Assembly (NCBI GenBank): GCA_020403045.1
Contig: JADBYK010000086.1
Coordinates: forward strand, 1 to 50,761
Reading direction: 5' to 3'
DNA from: Cytophagales bacterium
GTDB taxonomy: Bacteria; Bacteroidota; Bacteroidia; Cytophagales; Cyclobacteriaceae
Length of the DNA: 50,761 nucleotides
Shown here: positions 1 to 7,376 of the stretch, piece by piece
Position numbering within the stretch: the first letter of the stretch is position 1
Layout of the letters: each line of letters opens with the position of its first letter
Notes under the pieces: generated by a model
What the model saw: only the letters and a program-made list of their open reading frames with translations
Told to the model about the DNA's origin: nothing
The model's database searches: none
Made by a program: the position numbers and the translations under genes

Positions 1-133
1 ATCAACAAAAGGCTATACTCCTTGGCAATCGATTTATACTGAATCGTTACCTTTGCGCACCCAAGCTAGAGTTCGAGAAAAGTATTTAAAGTCTGGAGTT
101 GGTAAGGAGTTCTTAAAAGCAATGGCCCCGTAG
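1..133 (+). CDS. GIY-YIG nuclease, 3' part of an upstream tandem copy
   Basis: The window opens inside a gene whose last ~44 codons match the gene at 196-435 with one base difference (C120 versus T422, an Ala/Val change) and a constant offset of 302 bases. The reading frame ends at a TAG (131-133) that lies inside a tRNA 5' sequence. The 5' part lies outside the window. It is therefore an almost identical neighbour of the complete copy and suggests recent tandem duplication. Confidence 0.8.
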   Translation, partial: STKGYTPWQSIYTESLPLRTQARVREKYLKSGVGKEFLKAMAP

Positions 134-178
134 TTCAATGGATAGAATACCTGCCTGCCGGCAGGCAGGGAAGTTTCC
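124..178 (+). pseudogene. 5' half of tRNA-Arg(CCT), broken in the anticodon loop
   Basis: The acceptor 5' strand (124-130), D arm and start of the anticodon arm match the intact tRNA at 426-497. A 20-bp palindrome (150-169) sits between the base at tRNA position 26 and the anticodon stem. Similarity stops right after the first two anticodon bases (178). The 3' half is absent and is replaced by the short leader of the GIY-YIG gene starting at 196. It cannot fold into a functional tRNA. Confidence 0.8.
150..169. repeat. 20-bp perfect palindrome inside the tRNA fragment
   Basis: The sequence CCTGCCTGCC followed by its exact reverse complement. It is inserted cleanly, since removing it restores the tRNA sequence from the D arm into the anticodon stem. 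No other copy was seen in the window. Confidence 0.85.
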
Positions 179-195
179 CACTGTTTGTTCCTATT

Positions 196-435
196 ATGTA
201 TTTCGTGTGCGCAATTAGAAGCTTAGTTGACGGTCGCATATATGTGGGAATGACAAATGATGTTGCAAAGCGTTTGTCGGAGCATAATGCTGGCAAAACA
301 AAATCAACAAAAGGCTATACTCCTTGGCAATCGATTTATACTGAATCGTTACCTTTGCGCACCCAAGCTAGAGTTCGAGAAAAGTATTTAAAGTCTGGAG
401 TTGGTAAGGAGTTCTTAAAAGTAATGGCCCCGTAG
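196..435 (+). CDS. Small GIY-YIG nuclease-family protein
   Basis: A 79-residue stand-alone GIY-YIG domain of the UvrC N-terminal/YhbQ type. The first strand carries the initial tyrosine. The central motif reads IYVGMTNDVAKRLSEHNAG, with the conserved Tyr, Gly, Arg and His, and a late REKYLKSG segment holds the usual glutamate. GIY-YIG domains cut DNA with a metal ion; stand-alone members of this size mostly have no proven role. The stop codon TAG (433-435) lies within tRNA-Arg, so the last three codons and the tRNA acceptor stem are the same DNA. A near-identical copy precedes it. The arrangement suggests an element tied to the tRNA, but homing activity is inferred only. Confidence 0.85.
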   Translation: MYFVCAIRSLVDGRIYVGMTNDVAKRLSEHNAGKTKSTKGYTPWQSIYTESLPLRTQARVREKYLKSGVGKEFLKVMAP

Positions 436-497
436 TTCAATGGATAGAATAGAAGTTTCCTAAACTTTTGATACAGGTTCGATTCCTGTCGGGGCTA
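426..497 (+). tRNA. tRNA-Arg (anticodon CCT)
   Basis: Folds as a standard cloverleaf: a 7-bp acceptor stem (426-432 with 490-496, one G-U at the end), a 4-bp D stem, a 5-bp anticodon stem with loop TTCCTAA (anticodon CCT, reading AGG), and a T arm with TTCGATT loop. CCA is not encoded. A run of eight T (500-507) follows and could end transcription. The first ten bases overlap the end of the GIY-YIG gene. Confidence 0.92.
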
Positions 498-547
498 CTT
501 TTTTTTGATTGGGATTGTAATCTGCCATTGCATCTTTGATTTTTGGA

Positions 548-1405
548 CTAAAGATCGGCAAGGTATGCAGTTGCCTTCCCCCAGAGTTGTTCTTTTGATT
601 TGCGTGAGAAAAATCCAAGATGCCCAATTTTTTGCAGATTGGTTTCGCGAAGGGCAATTTTTTCAATGGTAATGATGGCGTTGGTGTAGAATCCACTCAA
701 GCTTTCAACTGTTTTACCAGTAGCAATTGTGTCGTCTTCTGGATAGAGAAAGTGTATGGGTATTTTCACTTCGCTGTAAAATTGTTTTTGAATGGTAGTG
801 CCAAAGTACTTTCCAAAATATGTAGAATTTAAGCACCAACTTCGCCACTCAGCTGCAACCCCTTTAGGCAAATCTTCACCTAAACGAAACCAACTGGCCG
901 GCAAGTAGCCAACGGTGTTAAGCATAAGAGGAGTTAAACCCTGCCAAACAAAAAGTGTAAAATATTTGTAAGGCGAGGCAATCCATTTCCAATAGCCTGT
1001 TGAACTTGATATTAATAGTGCTTTTGAGAATTTGTGGTGATTGTCCATCATACCCAGTTGCTGACCACCTGCGCTATGCCCGACTAAAAATTTCGGCAAA
1101 GAGGGATAGCGATCATCTAACCAATCTAATACACCTGCCATATCTTTTTGCCCCCACTCGTGATTTTTTGCTTCGAATCCGCGTAGCGATTTCGGCTTTG
1201 ATCCGCCAATACCTCGATAATCAAAGAGCAAAGTGTGATAGCCCTGTTCTTGCAAATACCTGGCAAAATTCAAATAGAATTCTTTTTTGATGCCGGTGCC
1301 GCCAGCCAGTTGCACGACACCTTTCACTTTTGCGTTTGATTCTAGCAGAAGTGCATCGAGGAGAAGACCATCACGAGATGGCAGTTGGATTTTCGTTTCG
1401 CTCAT
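548..1405 (-). CDS. Alpha/beta hydrolase
   Basis: A 285-residue single-domain protein resembling the COG4757 group of predicted alpha/beta hydrolases. An oxyanion segment with GGTGI lies near residue 35, a DYRGIGGS loop near residue 65, and the nucleophile elbow GHSAGG near residue 110. The acid is probably in PEDDT (about residue 225) and the histidine in GHLGF near the end. No signal peptide is seen, so it is probably cytoplasmic. The substrate cannot be told from sequence. It is monocistronic and converges with the tRNA. Confidence 0.8.
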   Translation of the reverse strand: MSETKIQLPSRDGLLLDALLLESNAKVKGVVQLAGGTGIKKEFYLNFARYLQEQGYHTLLFDYRGIGGSKPKSLRGFEAKNHEWGQKDMAGVLDWLDDRYPSLPKFLVGHSAGGQQLGMMDNHHKFSKALLISSSTGYWKWIASPYKYFTLFVWQGLTPLMLNTVGYLPASWFRLGEDLPKGVAAEWRSWCLNSTYFGKYFGTTIQKQFYSEVKIPIHFLYPEDDTIATGKTVESLSGFYTNAIITIEKIALRETNLQKIGHLGFFSRKSKEQLWGKATAYLADL

Positions 1406-1559
1406 TGTTAACCGGAAGAAGGATCAAAATTGAAGAAAATTTGAGAGATGTACGAGGGGTAAGTTAGGGATGCTGTAAGATGAGATTGACTAAGGGTAAT
1501 CTTCTAGTAAAACTAAGATCAGGATTTTTGGTCAGAGACCATCAATAACAAATTTGAAA

Positions 1560-2369
1560 CTAATAGATTTGCTTACTTTCGAACAGCAAAATTCTGTTCT
1601 TTTGGCTGATTAGAATGATGGATTCGTCAGAAGCTAACACATATTTATACTCAACGCCCACCTCAATTTCTCTGGTTGTTCCTGTCCCCAGGTCAAAGAA
1701 CTTCATTTTAGTTCCATCTAAATAATACAACTCCTCACCAAAGAAATTGAAATTGTTGATGCCTTTCGTATCGATTTGGTAGATCCTTTTTCCAATATGG
1801 CTATAGACAGAAATCCCGGATTGTTGATCTAGCAAAAAGATCATGTTTTGGTATTCCCTTAAATGAGTGTAAGCAGGTGCAGCCTTAGCTTTTAACGTAT
1901 CTGTGTAGAATTCAATAACAACTTCTTTTGTGATTGGGTTGACTTTTTTGATAGATGCATCGGCTGCATCAAAAAGCCAAAGCTTATTATCATTGCTTGG
2001 ACAGACCAAAGTCGGCTGAATGGCCCACGATGGGTCTAACGAATACTCCTTTCCATTTTCAAAATAGCGACCGTAGATCCAGTATTTTTGGTTTAGTTGA
2101 TTATATAAAAAAATGGAAGGATGATACCAGGGCTCGAGCAACGTTGTGTTCTTTCCTTTTAAAGTGGCCATTAACTTCCCTTGTGCGTCAAATTTTTTGA
2201 TTACATTATTTTTTGAGACGATAAAGAAATTCCCTAGCCGATCAACCGTTGCACAAATAACTTCTGCACTCTTAATTTCTTTAATTTTTTTGCCAATCTG
2301 TTGGCCGTTGACAAAGTAACACGAAGAAAACGTGAAACAGAGAATGCAAATTGTTTTAGTAATTGACAT
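1560..2369 (-). CDS. Secreted propeller-like protein of unknown function
   Basis: A 269-residue protein with a clear signal peptide (hydrophobic stretch ending near residue 23, VNGQ). The mature part is a series of short beta-rich repeats (VDRLGNFFIVSKNNVIKKFD, NDNKLWLFDAADASIKKVN, GEELYYLDGTKMKFFDL). This pattern is typical of beta-propellers that present SMP-30/NHL-like blades. I do not recognise a named family. The start overlaps the lpxH stop by 14 bases, so the two genes are probably co-transcribed and translationally coupled. Its role is unknown; an envelope location is inferred from the signal peptide. Confidence 0.7.
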   Translation of the reverse strand: MSITKTICILCFTFSSCYFVNGQQIGKKIKEIKSAEVICATVDRLGNFFIVSKNNVIKKFDAQGKLMATLKGKNTTLLEPWYHPSIFLYNQLNQKYWIYGRYFENGKEYSLDPSWAIQPTLVCPSNDNKLWLFDAADASIKKVNPITKEVVIEFYTDTLKAKAAPAYTHLREYQNMIFLLDQQSGISVYSHIGKRIYQIDTKGINNFNFFGEELYYLDGTKMKFFDLGTGTTREIEVGVEYKYVLASDESIILISQKNRILLFESKQIY

Positions 2370-3129
2370 GATGATAGGTCTTCAAAGCGACTGCTTGTCC
2401 GTCAAACTCTGCATAGGTGTTGAAATGAACCCACTCTCCTAAATTGATGTAGCGACTATTTACGCCCACTTCCAGGTCAAGTGGCAAGTGACGATGTCCA
2501 AAGACATAGAAATCGTGGTGCGTCTCTTTTTCAATTGTCTTGCAATACGAGAGCAGGAATTCATTTTCTTCCCCATTGAATTTTTCTTCTCTTTTGGTAT
2601 TCGCCAATCTGCTTTGTTTGCTCCAAAGTTGAGCAATGCTCATACCCAGGTTGGGATGGATGCGTGCAAACAGCCATTGGCAAACCTTGCTGTTAAAAAA
2701 CTTTTTTTGAATTTTATACATAGAGTCGCCTGGGCCAAGCCCATCGCCATGGCCGATCAAAAGAACCTTGCCATTGATTTGTAAAATTTGTGGTTCGCGG
2801 TAAATCACAATGTCAAGTTCTTTGGTGAAGTAATCGAACATCCACATGTCGTGGTTACCCGTAAAGAAGTAAATAGGGACGCCTGCATCTCTTAACTCTG
2901 CTAGTTTTCCCTGAAACCGAATAAACCCTTTTGGTATAGCATGCTTGTATTCAAACCAGAAGTCGAAAATATCGCCTAGTAAATAGATGCTGTGCGCGTC
3001 TCGTTTTATTTGATCCAGCCAAGCGATGATTCTTTTTTCACGCTCCAAACTGGACGCATAGTTCGGAACTCCCAGATGAAAATCGGAGGCGAAGTATATT
3101 TTTTTATCGGATGGAAGGAGAATCTCCAT
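2356..3129 (-). CDS. lpxH: UDP-2,3-diacylglucosamine diphosphatase (LpxH-like)
   Basis: A 257-residue calcineurin-like metallophosphoesterase. The metal-binding motifs appear in order: SDFHLG (residues ~15-20), GDIFDFWFE (~52-60), GNHDMW (~92-97), GHGDGLG (~126-132) and FGHRH (~215-219). The GDIFDFW and GDGLGPGD variants are typical of LpxH, which hydrolyses UDP-2,3-diacylglucosamine to lipid X at the inner membrane during lipid A synthesis. Bacteroidota generally use LpxH for this step. The gene follows ftsH on the same strand but a strong hairpin lies between them, so it probably has its own promoter. Confidence 0.85.
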   Translation of the reverse strand: MEILLPSDKKIYFASDFHLGVPNYASSLEREKRIIAWLDQIKRDAHSIYLLGDIFDFWFEYKHAIPKGFIRFQGKLAELRDAGVPIYFFTGNHDMWMFDYFTKELDIVIYREPQILQINGKVLLIGHGDGLGPGDSMYKIQKKFFNSKVCQWLFARIHPNLGMSIAQLWSKQSRLANTKREEKFNGEENEFLLSYCKTIEKETHHDFYVFGHRHLPLDLEVGVNSRYINLGEWVHFNTYAEFDGQAVALKTYHHVNY

Positions 3130-3153
3130 TGGCTATGTCTTTGCAAAAATAGA

Positions 3154-3184
3154 AAAAGCCATTCAGAATAGCTGAATGGCTTTT
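3154..3184 (-). terminator. Hairpin terminator after ftsH
   Basis: A 13-bp perfect inverted repeat (3154-3166 with 3172-3184) around a 5-base loop. Read on the minus strand it is followed by a T-rich stretch. It sits 20 bases past the ftsH stop and separates the rsfS-ftsH unit from lpxH. Confidence 0.8.
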
Positions 3185-3203
3185 CAAGTGTTTTTGATAG
3201 ATA

Positions 3204-5237
3204 CTATTCCTTTACTGTATCTGCTACTGGTTCTATTGGAGCAGCAGTTTCTGCGGCCGCCTCAACTTTTTCTTTGTCTGTTCCATTAGTAAACTTCTCA
3301 TAGGTTGTTTGGCCCGCAAACGGACGTTTTCCTATTAATCGCTCCAAGTCAGATTGGAATAAGATTTCTTTCTCTAATAGTTCTTTCGCAATAATATCCA
3401 GATGTTCTCTGTGGTGAATCAACAAATCTTTGGTGCGTTGATACGCCTTGTCGATGATCTTCTTTACTTCTTCATCGATGCGTTGTGCTGTGGCATCTGA
3501 ATAAGGTTTATTGAACGTGTAGTCAGATTGTTTAGAATCAAAGAACGACATATTCCCAATCTCTTTGTTCATGCCGTAAACTGTTACCATGCTATACGCC
3601 ATTTTGGTGATGCGCTCCAAATCGCTCAATGCACCCGTTGAAATCTTTTCGAAAATGATCTCTTCGGCAGCTCTGCCACCAAACGTCATGCTCATTTCAT
3701 CCAGTAATTGTTCAGTTTGATACAGGAACTGTTCTTTTGGCAAATACTGTGCGTATCCCAACGCGGCAACTCCGCGAGGTACGATACTCACTTTTACGAG
3801 TGGATCTGCATGCTCCAGAAACCAACCTGCTACTGCATGACCTGCTTCGTGGAAAGCCACAATTTTTTTCTCTTCTGGCGAAATGATTTTGGTTTTCTTT
3901 TCCAAGCCTCCAATTACCCGATCAATGGCGTCATGGAAATCCTGCATCTCCACTTCTGTTTTGTCTTTACGTGCCGCAATGAGCGCAGCCTCGTTACAAA
4001 CGTTGGCGATTTCGGCACCAGCAAACCCAGGTGTCTGTGCTGCTAGTTTTTTTACATCTACATCTTTTGAAAGCTTAATAGGCTTCAAGTGCACTTTAAA
4101 AATATGCTCTCGACCCGCGATGTCCGGTTTGTCGATACTGATTTGTCGATCAAAGCGACCGGGGCGCATCAAGGCAGAGTCTAATACATCTGGTCTATTG
4201 GTAGCGGCTAGTATGATTACCCCACTGTCGGTTGCAAAACCATCCATTTCTACCAACAACGAGTTCAAGGTGTTTTCACGTTCGTCATTCGACCCTGGCA
4301 TTTGCCCTCTGCCACGAGAGCGACCAATCGCGTCAATCTCGTCAATGAAAATGATACAAGGAGCTTTCTCTTTTGCCTGCTTAAACAGATCGCGTACGCG
4401 TGCTGCTCCAACGCCCACAAACATTTCTACGAAGTCTGAACCTGATAATGAGAAGAAAGGCACGCCTGCTTCACCGGCTACGGCTTTCGCCAAAAGTGTT
4501 TTCCCTGTTCCCGGAGGGCCTATTAAGAGTGCGCCTTTTGGAATCTTACCACCCAGTTTTGTAAACTTTTGTGGTGTTTTTAAGAAGTCAACAATCTCCT
4601 TTACTTCTTCTTTTGCTTCCTCCAATCCTGCCACATCCGCGAACGTGATTTTTACTTTGCTTTCCGCATCAAAAAGAGCAGCCTTCGATTTTCCGATGTT
4701 AAAAATCTGCCCGCCCGGACCTCCTCCACCAGTCATTCTTCGCATCAACATCCAAAAGCCGAATACCATCAATAGCAAGAAGCCCCAGCTAAAAATTTGG
4801 CTAGAATAGTCTGGACGGTTTTCCTTTTTCAAATCGATTTTATCGTTTGAACTCAGCCCTTTCGTAAGCTCTTGGTAGCGATCTTCAAACTTTTCTACTG
4901 ATCCAATTTTTAATTTGTAATGAGGGCCATTGGCGTTAAACCCCAACGGGCTACTATTTTTTTCTATTTCCTGCTTGTACTTGGCGTTCTGTAGGGCTTC
5001 AGGCTTCAGCGTAATCTCCACCACTTCGTCATTCTTGATGAGAACCAGTTTTTTGATATCACGGGAACGCACCATTTCCTCAAATCGGCTATCCAGTATC
5101 TCGGTCAATTCGCCACTGTTCATGATACGGCTAATGCCGAAAATCACTACGATCAGCGCCAAAATAAGCCAAGTCTGATAGTTTGTTTTGGGGAGTTTGG
5201 GGGGATTTATCTTTTTATCTTTCTCTTTGTCTGCCAT
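3204..5237 (-). CDS. ftsH: ATP-dependent zinc metalloprotease FtsH
   Basis: A 677-residue membrane AAA+ protease that unfolds and degrades membrane and regulatory proteins. Two transmembrane segments (residues ~22-39 and ~148-167) enclose a periplasmic domain. Then follow Walker A GPPGTGKT (~240-247), Walker [12 protein letters not shown], the second region of homology with ATNRPDVLD and RPGRFDR, and the zinc site HEAGH (~461-465). The C-terminal tail is acidic and Ala/Glu-rich. The length is normal. It lies 53 bases after rsfS on the same strand, as in many Cytophagales genomes, and is followed by a strong terminator. Confidence 0.96.
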   Translation of the reverse strand: MADKEKDKKINPPKLPKTNYQTWLILALIVVIFGISRIMNSGELTEILDSRFEEMVRSRDIKKLVLIKNDEVVEITLKPEALQNAKYKQEIEKNSSPLGFNANGPHYKLKIGSVEKFEDRYQELTKGLSSNDKIDLKKENRPDYSSQIFSWGFLLLMVFGFWMLMRRMTGGGGPGGQIFNIGKSKAALFDAESKVKITFADVAGLEEAKEEVKEIVDFLKTPQKFTKLGGKIPKGALLIGPPGTGKTLLAKAVAGEAGVPFFSLSGSDFVEMFVGVGAARVRDLFKQAKEKAPCIIFIDEIDAIGRSRGRGQMPGSNDERENTLNSLLVEMDGFATDSGVIILAATNRPDVLDSALMRPGRFDRQISIDKPDIAGREHIFKVHLKPIKLSKDVDVKKLAAQTPGFAGAEIANVCNEAALIAARKDKTEVEMQDFHDAIDRVIGGLEKKTKIISPEEKKIVAFHEAGHAVAGWFLEHADPLVKVSIVPRGVAALGYAQYLPKEQFLYQTEQLLDEMSMTFGGRAAEEIIFEKISTGALSDLERITKMAYSMVTVYGMNKEIGNMSFFDSKQSDYTFNKPYSDATAQRIDEEVKKIIDKAYQRTKDLLIHHREHLDIIAKELLEKEILFQSDLERLIGKRPFAGQTTYEKFTNGTDKEKVEAAAETAAPIEPVADTVKE

Positions 5238-5290
5238 TTGTTTATAAAATCTAAGTTCGAATTACTAACGTCTGCTGCTGATTTAAGTTC

Positions 5291-5662
5291 TTAGTCGTCA
5301 ATTTCTGTTATTTGGGCATCGCCCCATAAGCGTTCAATCGCATAAAATCCTCGTTTGTCTTTGCGAAAAATATGAACGACAACTGTGATATAGTCGAGAA
5401 TCACCCACTCTTTATTGCTTCTTCCTTCGATTTGCCATGGATTTTCTTTTATTTTCTTGTAGACTTCGTCATCTACCGATCCGGCAATCGCATCTAACTG
5501 CTTATCCGAGCTTCCTGAGCAAATGACAAAAAAATCTGCGACTGCATTCTTGATTTCCCTCAAATCCATCACAACAATTTCAGAAGCTTTCTTTTCCTGC
5601 ATTCCGTGCACGATGGCCTTGCACAGTTTTTCTGAGTCTGCTTTCTTCTTTTTTTTGGTCAT
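5291..5662 (-). CDS. rsfS: Ribosomal silencing factor RsfS
   Basis: A 123-residue Iojap/YbeB/RsfS family protein, which binds uL14 and blocks subunit joining when nutrients are low. The family core is plain: ADFFVICSG, then the SDKQLDAIA helix, then EGRSNKEWVILDYITVVVHIF and a terminal ERLWGDA. A lysine-rich N-terminal leader precedes it. It is the first gene of a two-gene unit with ftsH and is transcribed divergently from birA. Confidence 0.93.
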   Translation of the reverse strand: MTKKKKKADSEKLCKAIVHGMQEKKASEIVVMDLREIKNAVADFFVICSGSSDKQLDAIAGSVDDEVYKKIKENPWQIEGRSNKEWVILDYITVVVHIFRKDKRGFYAIERLWGDAQITEIDD

Positions 5663-5699
5663 TCAGCTATCTTAGGATCTTTGGGAAAAAGTAAAGCAA

Positions 5700-5707
5700 C
5701 AAATCTA
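5700..5707 (-). promoter_or_regulatory. Candidate -7 box for rsfS-ftsH
   Basis: On the minus strand the bases read TAGATTTG, matching the Bacteroidota -7 pattern TAnnTTTG, about 38 bases before the rsfS ATG. No convincing TTTG was seen at the expected -33 spacing. Confidence 0.4.
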
Positions 5708-5718
5708 ACCAAATTCCA

Positions 5719-6480
5719 TTGTATAAAATCCTTGCCAACACGCTGTTCTTAGGAAAAAACGTGGTTTTTGTGCCAGAATGTCACTCGACCAGCACGCTTT
5801 TGTTAGAACTATCACAAAAGACCAATCAACCGGAAGGCACGATTGTGATCACTAACTCTCAAACCCGAGGGCGTGGGCAAAGAGGCAATGGGTGGGAGGC
5901 TGAACCGGGCTTGAATTTGACGTTTTCTCTGCTGCTCAAGCCGCATTTCATGTTTGCCAAACAGCAATTTGATCTAACCATAGCCATATCGTTGGGCGTT
6001 TTTGATTTTCTTTCGGCACGAATCCCCGGGCGAGTAAAAATCAAGTGGCCCAACGACCTTCTTATTGGTGACAAAAAAATTGCCGGAATTTTGATTGAGA
6101 ACGGGCTGGCTGGCGAACAAATTCAGCAAAGCATAGTTGGGATCGGATTAAATGTTAACCAGTTTTTATTTTCTATAAATACGGCAACGTCATTGAAACT
6201 GGAGACCGGGCTTGAGTTTGTGAATAGCGATGAACTCAATTCACTACTTGAAAAACTGGAAGGTAGGTATTTGCAACTTCGTGCTGGAAGGCGATTAGAA
6301 CTACTGTCTACTTACTTGAAGAATCTGTACAGAGTAGGTGAGGAGCACCCTTTTCTAGTTAACGGCCAAAAGATACGGGGTCGTATTGAAGGCGTTGATG
6401 AAAGTGGAAGACTAAAGATCCACACAAATGGCATGGATCGATTTTTTGGTTTAAAAGAGATATCTTTTGTCCGTGAATAG
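5719..6480 (+). CDS. birA: Biotin--[acetyl-CoA-carboxylase] ligase
   Basis: A 253-residue biotin protein ligase without the N-terminal DNA-binding domain, so it is an enzyme only. It has the HSTSTLLLE start of the catalytic core, the biotinyl-AMP loop RGRGQRGNGW (~residues 51-60), KIKWPNDLLIGDKKIAGILIE near residue 110 and a small C-terminal domain. It attaches biotin to the carrier of acetyl-CoA carboxylase. The start used is a TTG because no ATG lies nearby in frame; the N-terminus MYKILANTLF looks right for the family. Its end overlaps the next gene by 14 bases. Confidence 0.93.
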   Translation: MYKILANTLFLGKNVVFVPECHSTSTLLLELSQKTNQPEGTIVITNSQTRGRGQRGNGWEAEPGLNLTFSLLLKPHFMFAKQQFDLTIAISLGVFDFLSARIPGRVKIKWPNDLLIGDKKIAGILIENGLAGEQIQQSIVGIGLNVNQFLFSINTATSLKLETGLEFVNSDELNSLLEKLEGRYLQLRAGRRLELLSTYLKNLYRVGEEHPFLVNGQKIRGRIEGVDESGRLKIHTNGMDRFFGLKEISFVRE

Positions 6481-7375
6481 GTTGAAGGCTTGGATTCGTA
6501 GTTTTTTTGGATTCTCAAGATCGGAGACGAACGCACTTCTCATTTTGTTACCCTTGATGGTTTTATTGATTTTCTCAGAACCTGCCTATCGCTACTGGTT
6601 TACAAATCAAGAGTTGAGTTTTTCAAAGGACTCACTGCGGCTTGATAGCCTGGTTGCCAAATGGCAATGGGAAAAAGCAGATAGTAATCCCGAATCAGTT
6701 GATCGACCACTTTTCAGGTTTAACCCAAATACAGCCTCGAGGGATAGCTTATTACAATTAGGTTTCTCCCCATCGCTTGCTCGCAGAATAGTCAACTACC
6801 GCACAAAGGGTGGAGTATTCAAAATCAAAAGCGATTTGTTGAAAATGTACGGTGCCGATACGTTGCTTTTCCAAAAGCTCTACTCGTTTATTGATTTGCC
6901 CCTTATCGCTGAAAAGAAAAGAAAAGAATTCTTTAAGGATTCATTTCCAATGCGCCCAATAGTTGCCACAACCAAACTTGACTTGAATTTGGCGGATACT
7001 GCCCAGTTGATAAAAGTCTATGGTATTGGACCGAAGTTTTCGCTGCGAATCGTAGAGTATCGAGAGCGATTGGGTGGATTCGTTTCGATGGATCAATTGA
7101 ACGAGGTTTACCGACTAGACACCACAGCTGTCGGTCGCCTCAAGAAAAAATTCTTTGTATTGCCGGATTATCACCCCCGACAAATACGACTCAACACTGC
7201 TACAGAAAAGGAACTTGCCGCTCATCCTTACATTTCTTATAAGTTAGCGGCTGCGGTTGTCGCCTATCGGTTTCAACATGGTTACTTTGCTTCCATTGAA
7301 GATCTTGTGAACTTGAAATTAGTAACGGAAAAAGATTTTCAAAGGATTAAGCCCTATATTACCATAAACCCATAA
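6467..7375 (+). CDS. Membrane-anchored helix-hairpin-helix (ComEA-like) protein
   Basis: A 302-residue protein with one N-terminal transmembrane segment (residues ~22-40). At least three helix-hairpin-helix units of the ComEA kind follow: FNPNTASRDSLLQLGFS..ARRIVNYR (~85-110), LNLADTAQLIKVYGIGPKFSLRIVEYR (~170-195) and LNTATEKELAAHPYI..AAAVVAYR (~243-268). Such domains bind DNA in a sequence-independent way; in competence proteins they hold incoming DNA, but this is not proven here. The start is TTG at 6467 or GTG at 6473. It overlaps birA and ends one base before the helicase gene, so the three probably form one operon. Confidence 0.8.
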   Translation: MSVNRLKAWIRSFFGFSRSETNALLILLPLMVLLIFSEPAYRYWFTNQELSFSKDSLRLDSLVAKWQWEKADSNPESVDRPLFRFNPNTASRDSLLQLGFSPSLARRIVNYRTKGGVFKIKSDLLKMYGADTLLFQKLYSFIDLPLIAEKKRKEFFKDSFPMRPIVATTKLDLNLADTAQLIKVYGIGPKFSLRIVEYRERLGGFVSMDQLNEVYRLDTTAVGRLKKKFFVLPDYHPRQIRLNTATEKELAAHPYISYKLAAAVVAYRFQHGYFASIEDLVNLKLVTEKDFQRIKPYITINP

Positions 7376-7376
7376 C

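Larger units (their letters stand above)
1..460 (+). repeat. Tandem repeat of nuclease-tRNA unit, period ~302 bp
   Basis: Bases 1-149 align with 303-451 with one mismatch. After 149 the upstream copy has a 20-bp palindrome that the downstream copy lacks, then the nine bases at 170-178 match 452-460 again. Beyond 178 the copies differ: the upstream one runs into the leader of the next nuclease gene, the downstream one completes the tRNA. The unit is thus a nuclease gene plus tRNA sequence. Confidence 0.85.

Noticed and set aside
460-696. 78-codon minus-strand frame over the tRNA-Arg gene
   Set aside because: It is antisense to the tRNA and to the end of the hydrolase gene; its C-terminal residues come from the tRNA T arm and anticodon arm.
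3883-4809. 308-codon plus-strand frame opposite ftsH
   Set aside because: It lies entirely within the FtsH AAA+ and protease coding region on the other strand and has no family features.
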